DNA of 64,000 nucleotides from assembly GCA_049603835.1 (NCBI GenBank), contig JBMYSZ010000004.1:1-64000 (forward strand). The letters are read 5' to 3'. Every line of letters begins with the position of its first letter. Position 1 is the stretch's first letter. Positions 8,455-17,498 of the stretch are shown one piece after another. The notes under the pieces were generated by a model, which ran no database searches, had not been told where the DNA came from, and saw nothing but the letters and a program-made list of their open reading frames with translations. Position numbers and translations under genes: made by a program. The DNA is from Mangrovicoccus sp049603835. GTDB taxonomy: Bacteria > Pseudomonadota > Alphaproteobacteria > Rhodobacterales > Rhodobacteraceae.

Positions 8455-9531
8455 ATGACCATTGACACCTCGCAGCGCGGCAAAGGCCGCGGAGCACCAT
8501 TCGGAAGCATTCTTGAAACCATCGGCAACACACCCGCCGTGCGGATCAAAAATCTCGCCCCGGAAGGGGTGGAACTCTATGTAAAAGCCGAATTTTTCAA
8601 TCCCGGCGCCTCGGTGAAGGACCGCCTAGCCCTAGCGATTATCGAACATGGGGAACGGACCGGCGCTTTGAAACCCGGCCAAACCGTGATCGAAGCCACC
8701 AGCGGCAATACCGGCATTGGCCTAGCCATGGTCTGCGCCGCTAAGGGCTATCCTTTGGTCGTTACTATGGTCGAAAGCTTCTCGGTGGAGCGGCGGCGGC
8801 TGATGCGTATGCTTGGCGCAAAGGTGATCCTGACCCCGAAAGCGGAAAAAGGCACCGGAATGTATCGCAAAGCCGTGGAGCTGGCCGAAGCGAATGGCTG
8901 GTATCTGGCGCGCCAATTCGAAACCGAAGCCAATGCCGATATGCATGCGGCCACGACCGGCCAGGAAATTCTAGCTGATTTCAAAGGCAAACGGCTGGAT
9001 GCTTTCGTCACGGGCTATGGCACTGGCGGGACGGTAACCGGGGTGGCGCGGGTGCTGCGGGAATGGCGACCCGAAACAAAAATCATCCTGACCGAGCCGG
9101 CCAATGCGCAGCTGATCGGCAGCGGCATTCCGCAAGAGCGCGATGAAGCCAATTCTCCAACCACCAGCCATAGCGCGTTCGAAGCGCATCCGATCCAAGG
9201 CTGGACGCCGGATTTCATCCCTTATGTGCTGCAAGAAACCCTGGATGATATGTTGTTTGACGAGCTGCTGCCGGTGGCGGGAGCGGACGGCATCACTTGG
9301 GCGCGGCGCCTGGCCAAGGAAGAAGGCATCCTGACCGGCATTTCCGGCGGCTCGACCTTTGCCGTGGCGCAGAAAGTGGCGGAAACCGCAGAGCCTGGAT
9401 CGGTGATCTTGGTGATGCTGCCCGATACGGGCGAACGCTATCTATCCACGCCGCTTTTTGAGGAAATCCCAGCGGAAATGGATAGCGAAGAATTAGCGAT
9501 TTCCCAATCCACACCGGGATATCAGCTCTGA
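8455..9531 (+). CDS. Cysteine synthase A-like O-acetylserine sulfhydrylase
   Basis: A 358-residue fold-type II PLP enzyme that would make cysteine from O-acetylserine and sulfide. The PLP lysine is K55 in NPGASVKDR, the substrate loop is ATSGNTGIGLA (residues 81-91), and the phosphate-binding loop is TGYGTGGTVTG. A serine-containing GISGGSTFAVAQKV lies near the end. The protein is longer than classic CysK (about 310-320), with an N-terminal extension and a C-terminal tail ending in STPGYQL, as in the longer alphaproteobacterial CysK group. Cystathionine beta-synthase activity cannot be excluded. Monocistronic. Confidence 0.88.
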   Translation: MTIDTSQRGKGRGAPFGSILETIGNTPAVRIKNLAPEGVELYVKAEFFNPGASVKDRLALAIIEHGERTGALKPGQTVIEATSGNTGIGLAMVCAAKGYPLVVTMVESFSVERRRLMRMLGAKVILTPKAEKGTGMYRKAVELAEANGWYLARQFETEANADMHAATTGQEILADFKGKRLDAFVTGYGTGGTVTGVARVLREWRPETKIILTEPANAQLIGSGIPQERDEANSPTTSHSAFEAHPIQGWTPDFIPYVLQETLDDMLFDELLPVAGADGITWARRLAKEEGILTGISGGSTFAVAQKVAETAEPGSVILVMLPDTGERYLSTPLFEEIPAEMDSEELAISQSTPGYQL

Positions 9532-9562
9532 GCTGAGGCATTTCGCGTTTACCTTGAAACGC

Positions 9563-10621
9563 TCAGAACTCCCCCGCTGCCCCATCCCCGGATAGGGCGG
9601 CGCTGACCAATTGCGCTAGGTGATGGGCTAATTGCGCGAGGATTTGCAGCCCTCCGTCCAGCTCCGCCTGAAGCCGAGCCAAGGGCATGGCCAGTTCTGG
9701 CCATTGACGCACCAGCGGTTCCGCCCCGAAATAAAGCCCCAAAGCCAGCCCGGCGGCAAAGATCGGCAGAGCAAAGCCCAAGCGGAATCCCTGACGTTGC
9801 CGCTTTTCCTGCCAAATCGCCAAATCCCGCGCTGTGTCGGGAATGGTTGCGGGCAATTGCGCCTGCGGATCATCTGGCGCACCCATGCCCGAGGCAGGCG
9901 CAGCCCGCCCCCACCGACCGCGTCCGCGCCCACGGCCACTGGCAAATCGCGCCGCCTTGGCCCGTAGCGTTTCGCCAATCGCTGTGACATCGGGATAGGT
10001 CTCTTCGCCGCTCGCCCAGTTTTCCTGCCGGTTTTTCCGCTCCGCCGCTTTCAATCTCTCTAGCCGCTCATGCAACTCGCTGGCGGCAGTGCTGCGACGG
10101 GGCTGCGGAAATTCGCCCAATTCCAATTGCGATTCCAGCGCCACCCGCGCCTCTTGCCGCCTGGCCTTGGTTTCCACCTCTGCCTCTTGGCGCAGAACCG
10201 CCAGCACTTCGGGATCCACCTGACGTTTGGGCGCGGCCATGGGAGGATCTAGCGGCAGCTCGGGCTCCTCATCTTCGGGCGCGAAAGCCGACGGCCCCAG
10301 TTCAGAAGCCAGCGCCTGCAATTGCGCCGACAAATTCGGGTTACGGCGTTTTAGGGGAAAATCTGGGGCGTCTTCATCAGCCTCTTCATCCTCAAATGGT
10401 TCATCTTCCCCCGGCCCATCTGCATTTTGCGGCAAATCCGGCAAATCCAGCTCGCGGCGCCGAGAGACGAAAGCCGCATCCCGAGGCCGCCCCACAACCT
10501 GCAAAGGCGCGACAAACCAGGTATATTCGCAAGACGAACATTGAAGCTCTCGCCCCTCCGGCGGAATCGCATCGGCTGAAATATCATATTCAGCTCGGCA
10601 ATTTGGGCACACGATCCGCAT
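9563..10621 (-). CDS. MJ0042-type zinc-ribbon membrane protein
   Basis: A 352-residue protein. Residues 1-40 form an MJ0042 zinc ribbon with cysteines C5, C8, C28 and C31 (MRIVCPNC and LQCSSC). A long, acidic then charged, low-complexity middle follows, and one membrane span lies near residues 285-305 (LGFALPIFAAGLALGLYFG). The layout suggests a cytoplasmic zinc ribbon tethered to the inner membrane. It sits divergently beside ftsEX, an arrangement common in Rhodobacterales, which hints at an envelope or division role, but the function is not known. Confidence 0.8.
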   Translation of the reverse strand: MRIVCPNCRAEYDISADAIPPEGRELQCSSCEYTWFVAPLQVVGRPRDAAFVSRRRELDLPDLPQNADGPGEDEPFEDEEADEDAPDFPLKRRNPNLSAQLQALASELGPSAFAPEDEEPELPLDPPMAAPKRQVDPEVLAVLRQEAEVETKARRQEARVALESQLELGEFPQPRRSTAASELHERLERLKAAERKNRQENWASGEETYPDVTAIGETLRAKAARFASGRGRGRGRWGRAAPASGMGAPDDPQAQLPATIPDTARDLAIWQEKRQRQGFRLGFALPIFAAGLALGLYFGAEPLVRQWPELAMPLARLQAELDGGLQILAQLAHHLAQLVSAALSGDGAAGEF

Positions 10622-10771
10622 CTTAGGCTGTCAGAGCCTCCCTTTCTATCACCGACAGACCCTAGCAAGCCGACCAGGCCGCGCCAAGCACTCGTCCCCG
10701 TTGCGCCCAAAGTCTAGCTGCGGCAGAAGATGAAGGAGACAGGGCAAAATCGCCCCAGGGGAGCAATTGCA

Positions 10772-11449
10772 GTGATCGAATTACGCAAGGTAGATCTGGG
10801 CTTTGGCGCTGGCCCGGTTCTGCGCGACGTGTCGCTGCATTTGGCTCAGGGCAATTTCTTTTTCCTGACAGGCCCGTCAGGCGCCGGGAAAACCACGCTT
10901 TTGCGGGTCTGTGCCGGGGAATTACAGCCGCAAAATGGCGAAGTTCGCCTATTTGGCACCCCCATCCAAGAGATGGATCGCGATGCTATGATCGATGCGC
11001 GGCGGCGACTGGGCGTGGTGGATCAGGCGGCGCAGTTTCTCGATCATCTTAGCGTCTTGGATAATGTCGTGCTGCCCCTGACCGTGCGCGGGCCGGTTAG
11101 TGCCGAAATGCGCCAGCAATGCCGCGACCTTTTGGCATGGGTTGGCTTGGGCGATCGGCAAGACGCCTTGCCCCCGACCTTGTCTGGTGGCGAAAGGCAG
11201 CGGGCTGCTTTGGCTCGCGCTGTGGTGACTTCGCCCGATGCGATTCTGGCGGATGAGCCCACCGGAAATTTGGATTGGGAAATGTCGCTGCGGCTTTTGT
11301 CTTTGCTGGGCGAACTCAACAAGCTGGGCAAAGCGGTTTTGATTGCGACCCATGATTTGGCGCTGATCCGAGCGGCGCGCGGCATTGCCCAAGCACGGGT
11401 ACTCCGACTGAAAGACGGGGATTTGTCCCAAGCCGGGGCTGATCTATGA
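10772..11449 (+). CDS. ftsE: Cell division ATP-binding protein FtsE
   Basis: A 225-residue ABC ATPase that works with FtsX to control peptidoglycan hydrolases at the septum. It has Walker A GPSGAGKT (residues 34-41), signature LSGGERQR, Walker B AILADEPTGN and a switch histidine in ATHDLAL. I prefer the GTG at 10772, which gives the standard FtsE N-terminus and has GGGGAG 9-15 bases upstream. An ATG at 10730 would add 14 residues but has a weaker site. Its stop overlaps the ftsX start by 4 bases (ATGA). Confidence 0.9.
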   Translation: MIELRKVDLGFGAGPVLRDVSLHLAQGNFFFLTGPSGAGKTTLLRVCAGELQPQNGEVRLFGTPIQEMDRDAMIDARRRLGVVDQAAQFLDHLSVLDNVVLPLTVRGPVSAEMRQQCRDLLAWVGLGDRQDALPPTLSGGERQRAALARAVVTSPDAILADEPTGNLDWEMSLRLLSLLGELNKLGKAVLIATHDLALIRAARGIAQARVLRLKDGDLSQAGADL

Positions 11450-12375
11450 GCCGCGCGAGCCGCCCCCGCGATCCGGGCCAACCGGGGATCTGGGCCTGGA
11501 TCTTTGGCGAAAAAGGCGCGGCGCAGACTGTGCCACCATCGGGCTTCACCGCTCGGCTCGTGACTTTGGCGGCGGCGGCCATGGCATTTTTGGCGGTATT
11601 TGCCTTTGCTTTGGCTTTGGCCTCCACCCGGCTGGCCGCCACTTGGCAGGCGGATTTTTCCGGCCAGGCCACATTGCGCATTGCCGCCCCAGCCGAAGAC
11701 TTGGACCAAGCCACGGAGGCCGCGCTCCAAGTTTTGCGCACCACTCCTGGCATTGCCCAGGCGCATGTGATCACACAAGCCGAACAGCGCGCACTTTTGC
11801 AGCCTTGGTTTGGCGATGAGCTGCCATTGGATCGCTTGACCTTGCCGCGGCTCATCGCACTGACCGAAGCGCCCAAGGGCTATGACGCGGCAGGGTTACG
11901 GCTGCGCTTGGCCGGAGAAGTTCCCCAGGCAATCCTTGACGATCACAATCGGTGGCGCCGCCCCTTGGCCCAAGCGGCAAACCGTTTGCGCTGGCTGGCA
12001 GCGGGTGCTTTGGGTCTGATTGCCATAACGACGGCCGCTGTCTTAGCCCTGGCCGCCCAAGCCGCCTTGGCCGCGAATGCCCAAGTCATCGATGTTTTGC
12101 GTTTGGCCGGGGCGCGGGATTTGTGGATTGCTCGGGCTTTTGTGCGGCGTTTCACCCGCCGGGCCTTCTGGGGGGCGCTCTTTGGTGCCAGCTGCGCCGC
12201 CGGGCTGTTGCAGTTTTGGCCCCTCGCCACAGCAACAGCGACTGGGCTCTTGCCCAGCCTGCGCCCGCAGCCGCAAGACTGGGCCTGGGCCGCGCTGATC
12301 CCTGCCTTAGCCGCTGCCCTGGCTTTTGCCGTTACCCGCGCTGCGGCGCTTCGAAGTTTAAGGAACCGTCCCTAA
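11446..12375 (+). CDS. ftsX: Cell division protein FtsX
   Basis: A 309-residue four-span permease-like protein. The first span is near residues 37-60, followed by a periplasmic domain of about 120 residues, then three spans near 185-208, 243-260 and 281-300, the FtsX topology. Together with FtsE it couples ATP hydrolysis to activation of cell-wall hydrolases during division. The gene overlaps ftsE by 4 bases at its start and the acyltransferase gene by one base at its stop (TAATG), indicating a tight operon. Confidence 0.88.
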   Translation: MSRASRPRDPGQPGIWAWIFGEKGAAQTVPPSGFTARLVTLAAAAMAFLAVFAFALALASTRLAATWQADFSGQATLRIAAPAEDLDQATEAALQVLRTTPGIAQAHVITQAEQRALLQPWFGDELPLDRLTLPRLIALTEAPKGYDAAGLRLRLAGEVPQAILDDHNRWRRPLAQAANRLRWLAAGALGLIAITTAAVLALAAQAALAANAQVIDVLRLAGARDLWIARAFVRRFTRRAFWGALFGASCAAGLLQFWPLATATATGLLPSLRPQPQDWAWAALIPALAAALAFAVTRAAALRSLRNRP

Positions 12376-13130
12376 TGATGAGAATTTGGCGCTGGCTACG
12401 CGCTTTGGTTTTTGTCGGTCAAATGTATTTGGCCATGCTGATAGTTGGGCTGATCTATGCCCCTTGGGCCATCCTAGATCGCCGCGGCGCCTTTGCCGCT
12501 ATTCGCGCCTATTGCCGTTGGGTTCGCCTGACCGCCTGGCTAATCTGTGGCCTGCGGTCCGAGATTCGCGGGGAAATCCCGCAAGGCGAAGTGCTGATCG
12601 CCTCAAAGCATCAAAGCTTTTTCGACATCATAATCCTGGGCTCTGTCCTGCCGCGTCCGAAATTCATCATGAAGCAGCAATTGGTCCGCACTCCGGTGCT
12701 GGGCTGGTTTGCCTTGCGTGTCGGCTGCGTGCCGGTGGATCGAGGCAGGCGCGGCGCGGCGGTCGCACAAATGTTACGCGACGTGTCCTCGGGGAATGTT
12801 GAGCCGGGTCAGCTGATCATCTATCCGCAAGGCACACGCACGGCCCCCGGCGCGCATCTGCCCTATAAAGTCGGTGCAGGTGCGCTTTACACGCAACTCA
12901 ACCAGCACTGCGTTCCGGCGGCAACTAATGTGGGCGTGTTTTGGCCTCGGACGGGGATTCGGCGCGATCCGGGCTTGGCCGTTTTGGAATTTCTGCCGCC
13001 TATCGCGCCGGGCCTGAAGCTTCAGGAGTTTATGGGCGAATTGGAACAGCAGGTCGAGGCCGCCTCAAATACACTGATGGCTGAGGCTGGGTTTAGAGTG
13101 GAGACAGGCGATGACACCCCTGACACTTGA
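12375..13130 (+). CDS. plsC: 1-acyl-sn-glycerol-3-phosphate acyltransferase (PlsC family)
   Basis: A 251-residue LPLAT-family membrane enzyme that would acylate lysophosphatidic acid to phosphatidic acid. The catalytic HX4D motif is H79QSFFD84. Block III is YPQGTR rather than the common EGTR, a variation also seen in other members. The hydrophobic N-terminus (residues 10-32) should anchor it to the inner membrane. The start overlaps the ftsX stop, and an ATG one codon later is equally possible. A much longer open frame upstream lies inside ftsX and is not used. Confidence 0.85.
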   Translation: MMRIWRWLRALVFVGQMYLAMLIVGLIYAPWAILDRRGAFAAIRAYCRWVRLTAWLICGLRSEIRGEIPQGEVLIASKHQSFFDIIILGSVLPRPKFIMKQQLVRTPVLGWFALRVGCVPVDRGRRGAAVAQMLRDVSSGNVEPGQLIIYPQGTRTAPGAHLPYKVGAGALYTQLNQHCVPAATNVGVFWPRTGIRRDPGLAVLEFLPPIAPGLKLQEFMGELEQQVEAASNTLMAEAGFRVETGDDTPDT

Positions 13131-13710
13131 CGATTTAACCAAGATCTATGGAACCCCGGCGGCGGCAGCTACGAAAAAGGTCGCCACGGCCCTGACCGAT
13201 GACTACCGCGCTTGGATCGAAGCCTCGCGCTTTTGCGTGCTGACTACGGTCGGGCCAGAAGGCACGGATGGGTCGCCGCGTGGCGATGACGGCCCAGTGG
13301 TGCGCGAACTCAGCCCGACACAGCTGGCCCTGCCCGATTGGCGCGGCAATGACCGGATCGACAGTCTGCGCAATATCGCGCTGGATGGGCGGGTATCACT
13401 GATGTTCATGGTGCCGGGCAAAACCAATGTGATCCGCATCAATGGCCGCGCTTTCGTGACAGCTGATGCAGAGCTTTGCGCGAGTTTCGCCTTTAAAGGC
13501 AAAGAACCGCGCACAGTGATCGTGATCGATATCGCCGAGATCTATTTCCAATGCGCCCGCGCACTGATCAGGTCTCAGCTTTGGGGCGCGCAATATGACG
13601 AGCCTCTGCCAAGCCCTGGTCAAATCCTAGCGGGCCTGACCCAAGGCGAAGTGGGCGGCGAGGCTTATGACAAAGCCTGGCCCGAGCGCGCCGCCAAAAC
13701 CATGTGGTAA
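13111..13710 (+). CDS. Pyridoxamine 5'-phosphate oxidase-family flavoprotein (MSMEG_1061-like)
   Basis: A 199-residue split-barrel flavin-binding protein. The run FCVLTTVGPEGTDGSPRGDD and the later VSLMFMVPGKTNVIRINGRA match the PPOX-class MSMEG_1061-type family, whose members bind FMN or related deazaflavins and reduce unknown substrates. It overlaps the acyltransferase by 20 bases and closes the ftsE-ftsX-plsC run. True pyridoxine oxidase activity is unlikely because the PdxH signature is absent. Confidence 0.8.
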   Translation: MTPLTLDDLTKIYGTPAAAATKKVATALTDDYRAWIEASRFCVLTTVGPEGTDGSPRGDDGPVVRELSPTQLALPDWRGNDRIDSLRNIALDGRVSLMFMVPGKTNVIRINGRAFVTADAELCASFAFKGKEPRTVIVIDIAEIYFQCARALIRSQLWGAQYDEPLPSPGQILAGLTQGEVGGEAYDKAWPERAAKTMW

Positions 13711-13772
13711 ACCGGGCCGCGCGCGGAGGGGCGGCTTTCTGCTCTCATCCGGCCTCACCCCGCCCCCAAACA

Positions 13773-13800
13773 CAAAAAAGCCGCCCCAAAGGGACGGCCC
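13773..13800 (-). terminator. Intrinsic terminator of rpmI-rplT
   Basis: Read on the minus strand, the arms GGCCGTCCC and GGGGCGGC close over a TTT loop and are followed by six Ts (complement of 13774-13779). It lies 26 bases after rplT. Confidence 0.85.
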
Positions 13801-13825
13801 TACTGTGTCGCGATGCGGCTGGGGC

Positions 13826-14191
13826 TTAGGCCTCCAGCGCGGCTTTCGCTTGGGTCACGATCGCGGTGAAGGCGTCGGGCTGGTTCACAGCCAGATCTGC
13901 CAGAACCTTACGGTCAACCTCGATACCCGCTTTGGACAGACCATTGATGAAGCGCGAATATGTCAACGCCTCGTCATTTGCCCGCACCGCCGCATTGATC
14001 CGCTGGATCCAGAGCGAACGGAAATTACGCTTACGCGCCTTCCGGTCACGGGTGGCGTATTGGTTGGCTTTGTCGACAGCTTGGGTCGCGGTGCGGAAAG
14101 CATTCTTCCGGCGACCGTAATAACCCTTCGCCTGATCGATAATCTTCTTATGGCGGGCGTGTGTGACCTTACCGCTTTTTACTCGGGGCAT
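13826..14191 (-). CDS. rplT: 50S ribosomal protein L20
   Basis: A 121-residue basic protein that binds 23S rRNA early in assembly of the large ribosomal subunit. The sequence is classic L20: MPRVKSGKVTHARHKK, AKGYYGRRKNAFRTA, RKARKRNFRSLWIQRINAA and ADLAVNQPDAF. It follows rpmI by 14 bases in the usual rpmI-rplT order and is closed by a strong terminator. The pheS gene that often follows is at the window start instead. Confidence 0.97.
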   Translation of the reverse strand: MPRVKSGKVTHARHKKIIDQAKGYYGRRKNAFRTATQAVDKANQYATRDRKARKRNFRSLWIQRINAAVRANDEALTYSRFINGLSKAGIEVDRKVLADLAVNQPDAFTAIVTQAKAALEA

Positions 14192-14205
14192 AGTTCAGGC
14201 TCCTC

Positions 14206-14406
14206 TTAGCGGTCGTAAGGCATCATCGACTTGATGATACGCTCGTCAGGTTTCGACATGATGGTGGTGCCGCGGGCGGTGCGGATGAATTTCTTGGTCC
14301 GCTTGATCATGCCATGGCGCTTGCCGGCCTGACCACAGACAACGCGACCCGTCGCCGTGACTTTGAAGCGCTTCTTGGCGCTCGACTTCGTCTTCATCTT
14401 GGGCAT
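14206..14406 (-). CDS. rpmI: 50S ribosomal protein L35
   Basis: A 66-residue ribosomal protein beginning MPKMKTKSSAKKRFK and containing GKRHGMIKR, both diagnostic for L35. The start at 14406 has an AAGGAGCC ribosome site. Longer upstream starts would add residues not found in L35. First gene of the rpmI-rplT pair; infC is not adjacent. Confidence 0.96.
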   Translation of the reverse strand: MPKMKTKSSAKKRFKVTATGRVVCGQAGKRHGMIKRTKKFIRTARGTTIMSKPDERIIKSMMPYDR

Positions 14407-14518
14407 TTTTGGCTCCTTAGTTTGGAGATTAACGCGACTCGGCATGCCACATTGGCCGGGCGCGCGGTTGAGCCGGTGCTGATAGAGAGGCCCAGAGGAT
14501 TTGGCAAGCCCTTTTGCG

Positions 14519-14941
14519 CTAGGCTTTTGGCGGCGTTCCGGGGGCAGGCCAATTTTCCGCGATGCGCGGCAGGGCCGTCTCGATCCAATCGGTCAGGCCC
14601 TGGATATGTCGCGCGGCTTCTTGGCCAAGCGGTGTCAGACTATATTCCACATGCGGCGGCAATACGTCAAAGGCGCGGCGCTCGACCAGCCCATGCCCGG
14701 CCAGATCCTGCAGGGTTTTCGCCAGCATCCTTTCGCTCACCCCACCGACCGTCCGGCGCAGCTCGGCAAAGCGATAAGTCCCCTGGGACAGAACCAGCAA
14801 AACCAGCACCCCCCAGCGGCTTGTCATATGTTGCAGCACTTGGCGAGAGGGGCATTGCACTGCCAGCAGATCGCCGCGCTCGATCTTGGCAGAGAGCGGC
14901 TCGCCTGAACACGGGGTGTGGTCTGACATTTGGTCCGACAT
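14519..14941 (-). CDS. HxlR-family winged-helix regulator
   Basis: A 140-residue HxlR-type regulator: the winged helix runs from CPSRQVLQHMTSRWGVLVL through RFAELRRTVGGVSERMLAKTL to PPHVEYSLTPLGQ. Members of the YtfH/QorR branch sense electrophiles or quinones through an N-terminal cysteine. Here there are cysteines in the TPCSGE stretch and at the CPSRQ position. It is divergent from a QorB-like reductase gene, with palindromic sites between them, so it likely represses that gene and itself. Confidence 0.85.
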   Translation of the reverse strand: MSDQMSDHTPCSGEPLSAKIERGDLLAVQCPSRQVLQHMTSRWGVLVLLVLSQGTYRFAELRRTVGGVSERMLAKTLQDLAGHGLVERRAFDVLPPHVEYSLTPLGQEAARHIQGLTDWIETALPRIAENWPAPGTPPKA

Positions 14942-14983
14942 GGGGCGGGCTCCGAAAAGTTCATGCTTACATTTTTGTAGGTA

Positions 14984-14998
14984 CTTACTAACAGTAAG
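14984..14998. promoter_or_regulatory. Palindromic operator between hxlR-type gene and qorB-like gene
   Basis: The dyad CTTACTAACAGTAAG has perfect 5-base arms around a 5-base centre and lies midway between the two divergent starts. A second, looser dyad (TTACATTTTTGTAG) sits just before it at about 14967-14980. Spacing and position fit binding of the HxlR-family dimer over the divergent promoters. Binding is inferred. Confidence 0.5.
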
Positions 14999-15046
14999 CT
15001 TAATTTGTAAATAGGGGACAGAGATCGAAATTGAAAGGAATTCCCC

Positions 15047-15901
15047 ATGAGCATCGCAGTCACCGGCGCAACTGGCCAGCTGGGCCGTCTTGTCATCGCA
15101 GAGCTGAAAAAGCGCGGCGCAGAAGGCGTGATCGCCCTAGCCCGCAGCCCGGAGAAAGCCGCAGATCTGGGTGTAGAGACCCGCGCCTTTGATTATTCCG
15201 CCCCCCAAGGGCTGGCCCCTGCCCTGGCTGGGGTTGAAACGCTGCTGTTGATTTCGTCTAGCGAAGTGGGGCAACGCGCGCCGCAACATGCCGCTGTGAT
15301 CGCCGCCGCAAAGGACGCTGGCGTCGGACATATCGTCTATACCTCGATCCTGCGCGCCGATAGCAATCCGCTGGGCCTCGCGCCCGAGCATGTGGCGACT
15401 GAGGCCGCGCTAGCCGAGAGCGGGTTGGCCTATACCCTGCTGCGCAATGGCTGGTATACGGAGAATTACACCGCCAGCGTTCCCGCAGCGGTCGGGCTCG
15501 GCACGCTTTATGGCGCCGCAGCGGATGGTAAGATCTCGTCGGCCACACGCCAGGATTTCGCCGAAGCGGCGGTTGCCGTGCTGCTAGATGCGGCGGTGCA
15601 AGGCAAAACCTATGAGCTGGCGGGCGATACATCTTATACGCTCAGCGATCTGGCCGCCGAGATTTCGCGCCAAACCGGCAAAGATATCCCGTTCCAGAAC
15701 TTGCCCGAAGCGGATTATGCAGCCGCGCTGACCCAGGCAGGCAGGCCCGATCCTTGGCCAGCGGCTTTGGCTCAGATCGATATTCAGGTGCAAGAGGGCG
15801 TGCTTTATTCCGAGAGCAAAGATCTCTCAAAGCTCATCGGCCGCCCCACCACCCCGCTGAGCGAGGCCGTGGCAGCGGCGCTGGAATTAGAGCTTGCATA
15901 A
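15047..15901 (+). CDS. NAD(P)H-dependent quinone reductase-like SDR (NmrA/QorB type)
   Basis: A 284-residue atypical short-chain dehydrogenase. The nucleotide loop is VTGATGQLGRLVI at the very N-terminus, followed by ALARSPEKAADLG. The order of motifs, ending with a substrate segment of the form NLPEADYAAAL, matches YtfG/QorB, which reduces quinones with NADPH. Divergent pairing with an HxlR regulator is the usual arrangement of this reductase. A bidirectional terminator separates it from pyk. Confidence 0.82.
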   Translation: MSIAVTGATGQLGRLVIAELKKRGAEGVIALARSPEKAADLGVETRAFDYSAPQGLAPALAGVETLLLISSSEVGQRAPQHAAVIAAAKDAGVGHIVYTSILRADSNPLGLAPEHVATEAALAESGLAYTLLRNGWYTENYTASVPAAVGLGTLYGAAADGKISSATRQDFAEAAVAVLLDAAVQGKTYELAGDTSYTLSDLAAEISRQTGKDIPFQNLPEADYAAALTQAGRPDPWPAALAQIDIQVQEGVLYSESKDLSKLIGRPTTPLSEAVAAALELELA

Positions 15902-15902
15902 C

Positions 15903-15932
15903 AAAGCCAGGCCCCGCGTGATGCGGGGCTTT
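15903..15932 (+). terminator. Terminator shared by qorB-like gene and pyk
   Basis: Arms GCCCCGC (15911-15917) and GCGGGGC (15923-15929) close over GTGAT. AAAG lies before and TTT after the stem, so it could act on both converging transcripts. Confidence 0.7.
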
Positions 15933-15949
15933 GACAATCGTCGCTGTGC

Positions 15950-17395
15950 TTAGCCAGGTTCGATGGAGAAGATCAGCCGTTCTTCACAAGGCGCCACCCG
16001 CAGAATATTGGTGGTGCCCGCCTGGTTAAACGGAACCCCGGCGGTGACGACGATATTGTCGCTCGGCTCCGCCATCCCCATTTTCCGCGCTGCCCGTGCC
16101 GCGCTGACAACCGCCATCTTAAAGCGATCCACCTCGCCCGTCATGGCGCAAGTCGTGCCCCAATGCAGCGCCAAGCGACGCGCCGTGGAGGTGAAAGGCG
16201 TCAGTGCGATGATCGGCACCCGAGGCCGTTCGCGCGACACCAAAGCCGCCGTGGTCCCAGAATGGGTAAAGCAGCAAATCGCCCGAACTTCGGCGGTTTC
16301 GGCAATCTCTCGCGCCGCTGAAACGATGCCATCCGCCACGGTCGAGCGGTTCACATTGCGGCTTGCATCCAAGATCTCGCGATAAATCGGGTCTTGCTCG
16401 ACCTGCTCCGCCACCGCATTCATGGTTTGCACGGCTTCGCGCGGGAATTGGCCCGCCGCCGATTCAGCCGAAAGCATGACCGCATCAGCGCCTTCATAAA
16501 TCGCGGTTGCAACGTCAGAGACTTCGGCGCGGGTTGGCAGCGGGTTTTCGATCATGCTTTCCAGCATCTGGGTCGCCACGATCACCGGCTTTGCCACTTT
16601 GCGGCAAGCGCGGGTCAGACGTTTTTGGATCGGCGGCACTTGCTGCACCGGCAGCTCAACCCCCAGATCCCCACGCGCCACCATAATCCCGTCCGAGGCG
16701 GCGAGGATTTCTTCAAATGCGGTGACAGCCGCCGGTTTTTCGATTTTCGACACCAAAGCGGCACGACCACGGGCCAGCATCCGCGCTTCGGCCACATCTT
16801 CGGGCCGCTGAACAAAAGACAGGGCCAGCCAGTCAACACCCAGCTCGCACACGAATTCCAGATCCTTACGGTCCTTTTCCGACAAAGCGGCCAAAGGCAG
16901 AACCACATCCGGCACATTCACGCCTTTGCGGTTGGAAATTTCGCCACCCGTCACAACTTCGCAATCCGCGAAATCCGGGCCACAGGCCGTGACCTTCAGG
17001 CGAAGCTTGCCATCATTGACCAAAAGAGTAGAGCCAATCTTCAGCGCCGCGAAGATTTCCTTATGCGGTAGCTGTACGCGGGTCGCATCGCCCGGCGCGT
17101 CATCAAGGTCAAAGCGGAATTTCGCCCCATTTTCGATTGTCTCGGCCTTATTGGCAAAGACACCGCAGCGCAGTTTCGGCCCCTGCAAATCGGCCAAAAT
17201 AGCGATCGGGCTTTCTAGATCCGCCTCGACTTGGCGAATAATCGCATGACGCTCGGCAATCTCGTCATGACTGCCATGGCTCATATTCAGGCGAAAAACA
17301 TCTGCGCCTGCTTCATGTAATTCGCGGATCTGCTCATAAGTCGATGAGGCGGGCCCCAGCGTGGCCACGATTTTTGTATTACGCAAACGTTTCAT
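15950..17395 (-). CDS. pyk: Pyruvate kinase
   Basis: A 481-residue glycolytic enzyme converting phosphoenolpyruvate and ADP to pyruvate and ATP. It starts MKRLRNTKIVATLGPAS and has RLNMSHG, the catalytic lysine region LVSKIEKPAA, the divalent-ion site GIMVARGDLGVELP and the substrate segment GADAVMLSAESAAGQFP. The C-terminal domain ends with the allosteric region near VVTAGVPFNQAGTTN. Length is typical of bacterial type II enzymes. Monocistronic and divergent from the N-formylglutamate amidohydrolase gene. Confidence 0.96.
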   Translation of the reverse strand: MKRLRNTKIVATLGPASSTYEQIRELHEAGADVFRLNMSHGSHDEIAERHAIIRQVEADLESPIAILADLQGPKLRCGVFANKAETIENGAKFRFDLDDAPGDATRVQLPHKEIFAALKIGSTLLVNDGKLRLKVTACGPDFADCEVVTGGEISNRKGVNVPDVVLPLAALSEKDRKDLEFVCELGVDWLALSFVQRPEDVAEARMLARGRAALVSKIEKPAAVTAFEEILAASDGIMVARGDLGVELPVQQVPPIQKRLTRACRKVAKPVIVATQMLESMIENPLPTRAEVSDVATAIYEGADAVMLSAESAAGQFPREAVQTMNAVAEQVEQDPIYREILDASRNVNRSTVADGIVSAAREIAETAEVRAICCFTHSGTTAALVSRERPRVPIIALTPFTSTARRLALHWGTTCAMTGEVDRFKMAVVSAARAARKMGMAEPSDNIVVTAGVPFNQAGTTNILRVAPCEERLIFSIEPG

Positions 17396-17498
17396 AAGGT
17401 CACTCCGGGCTGCTAGCGCTCACATGGGCACTTTAGACGCCTGGCGCATCCGAGCCCACCCCAATAAAGAGAGGTGAGACGAAAAATGGTATCTAAAG

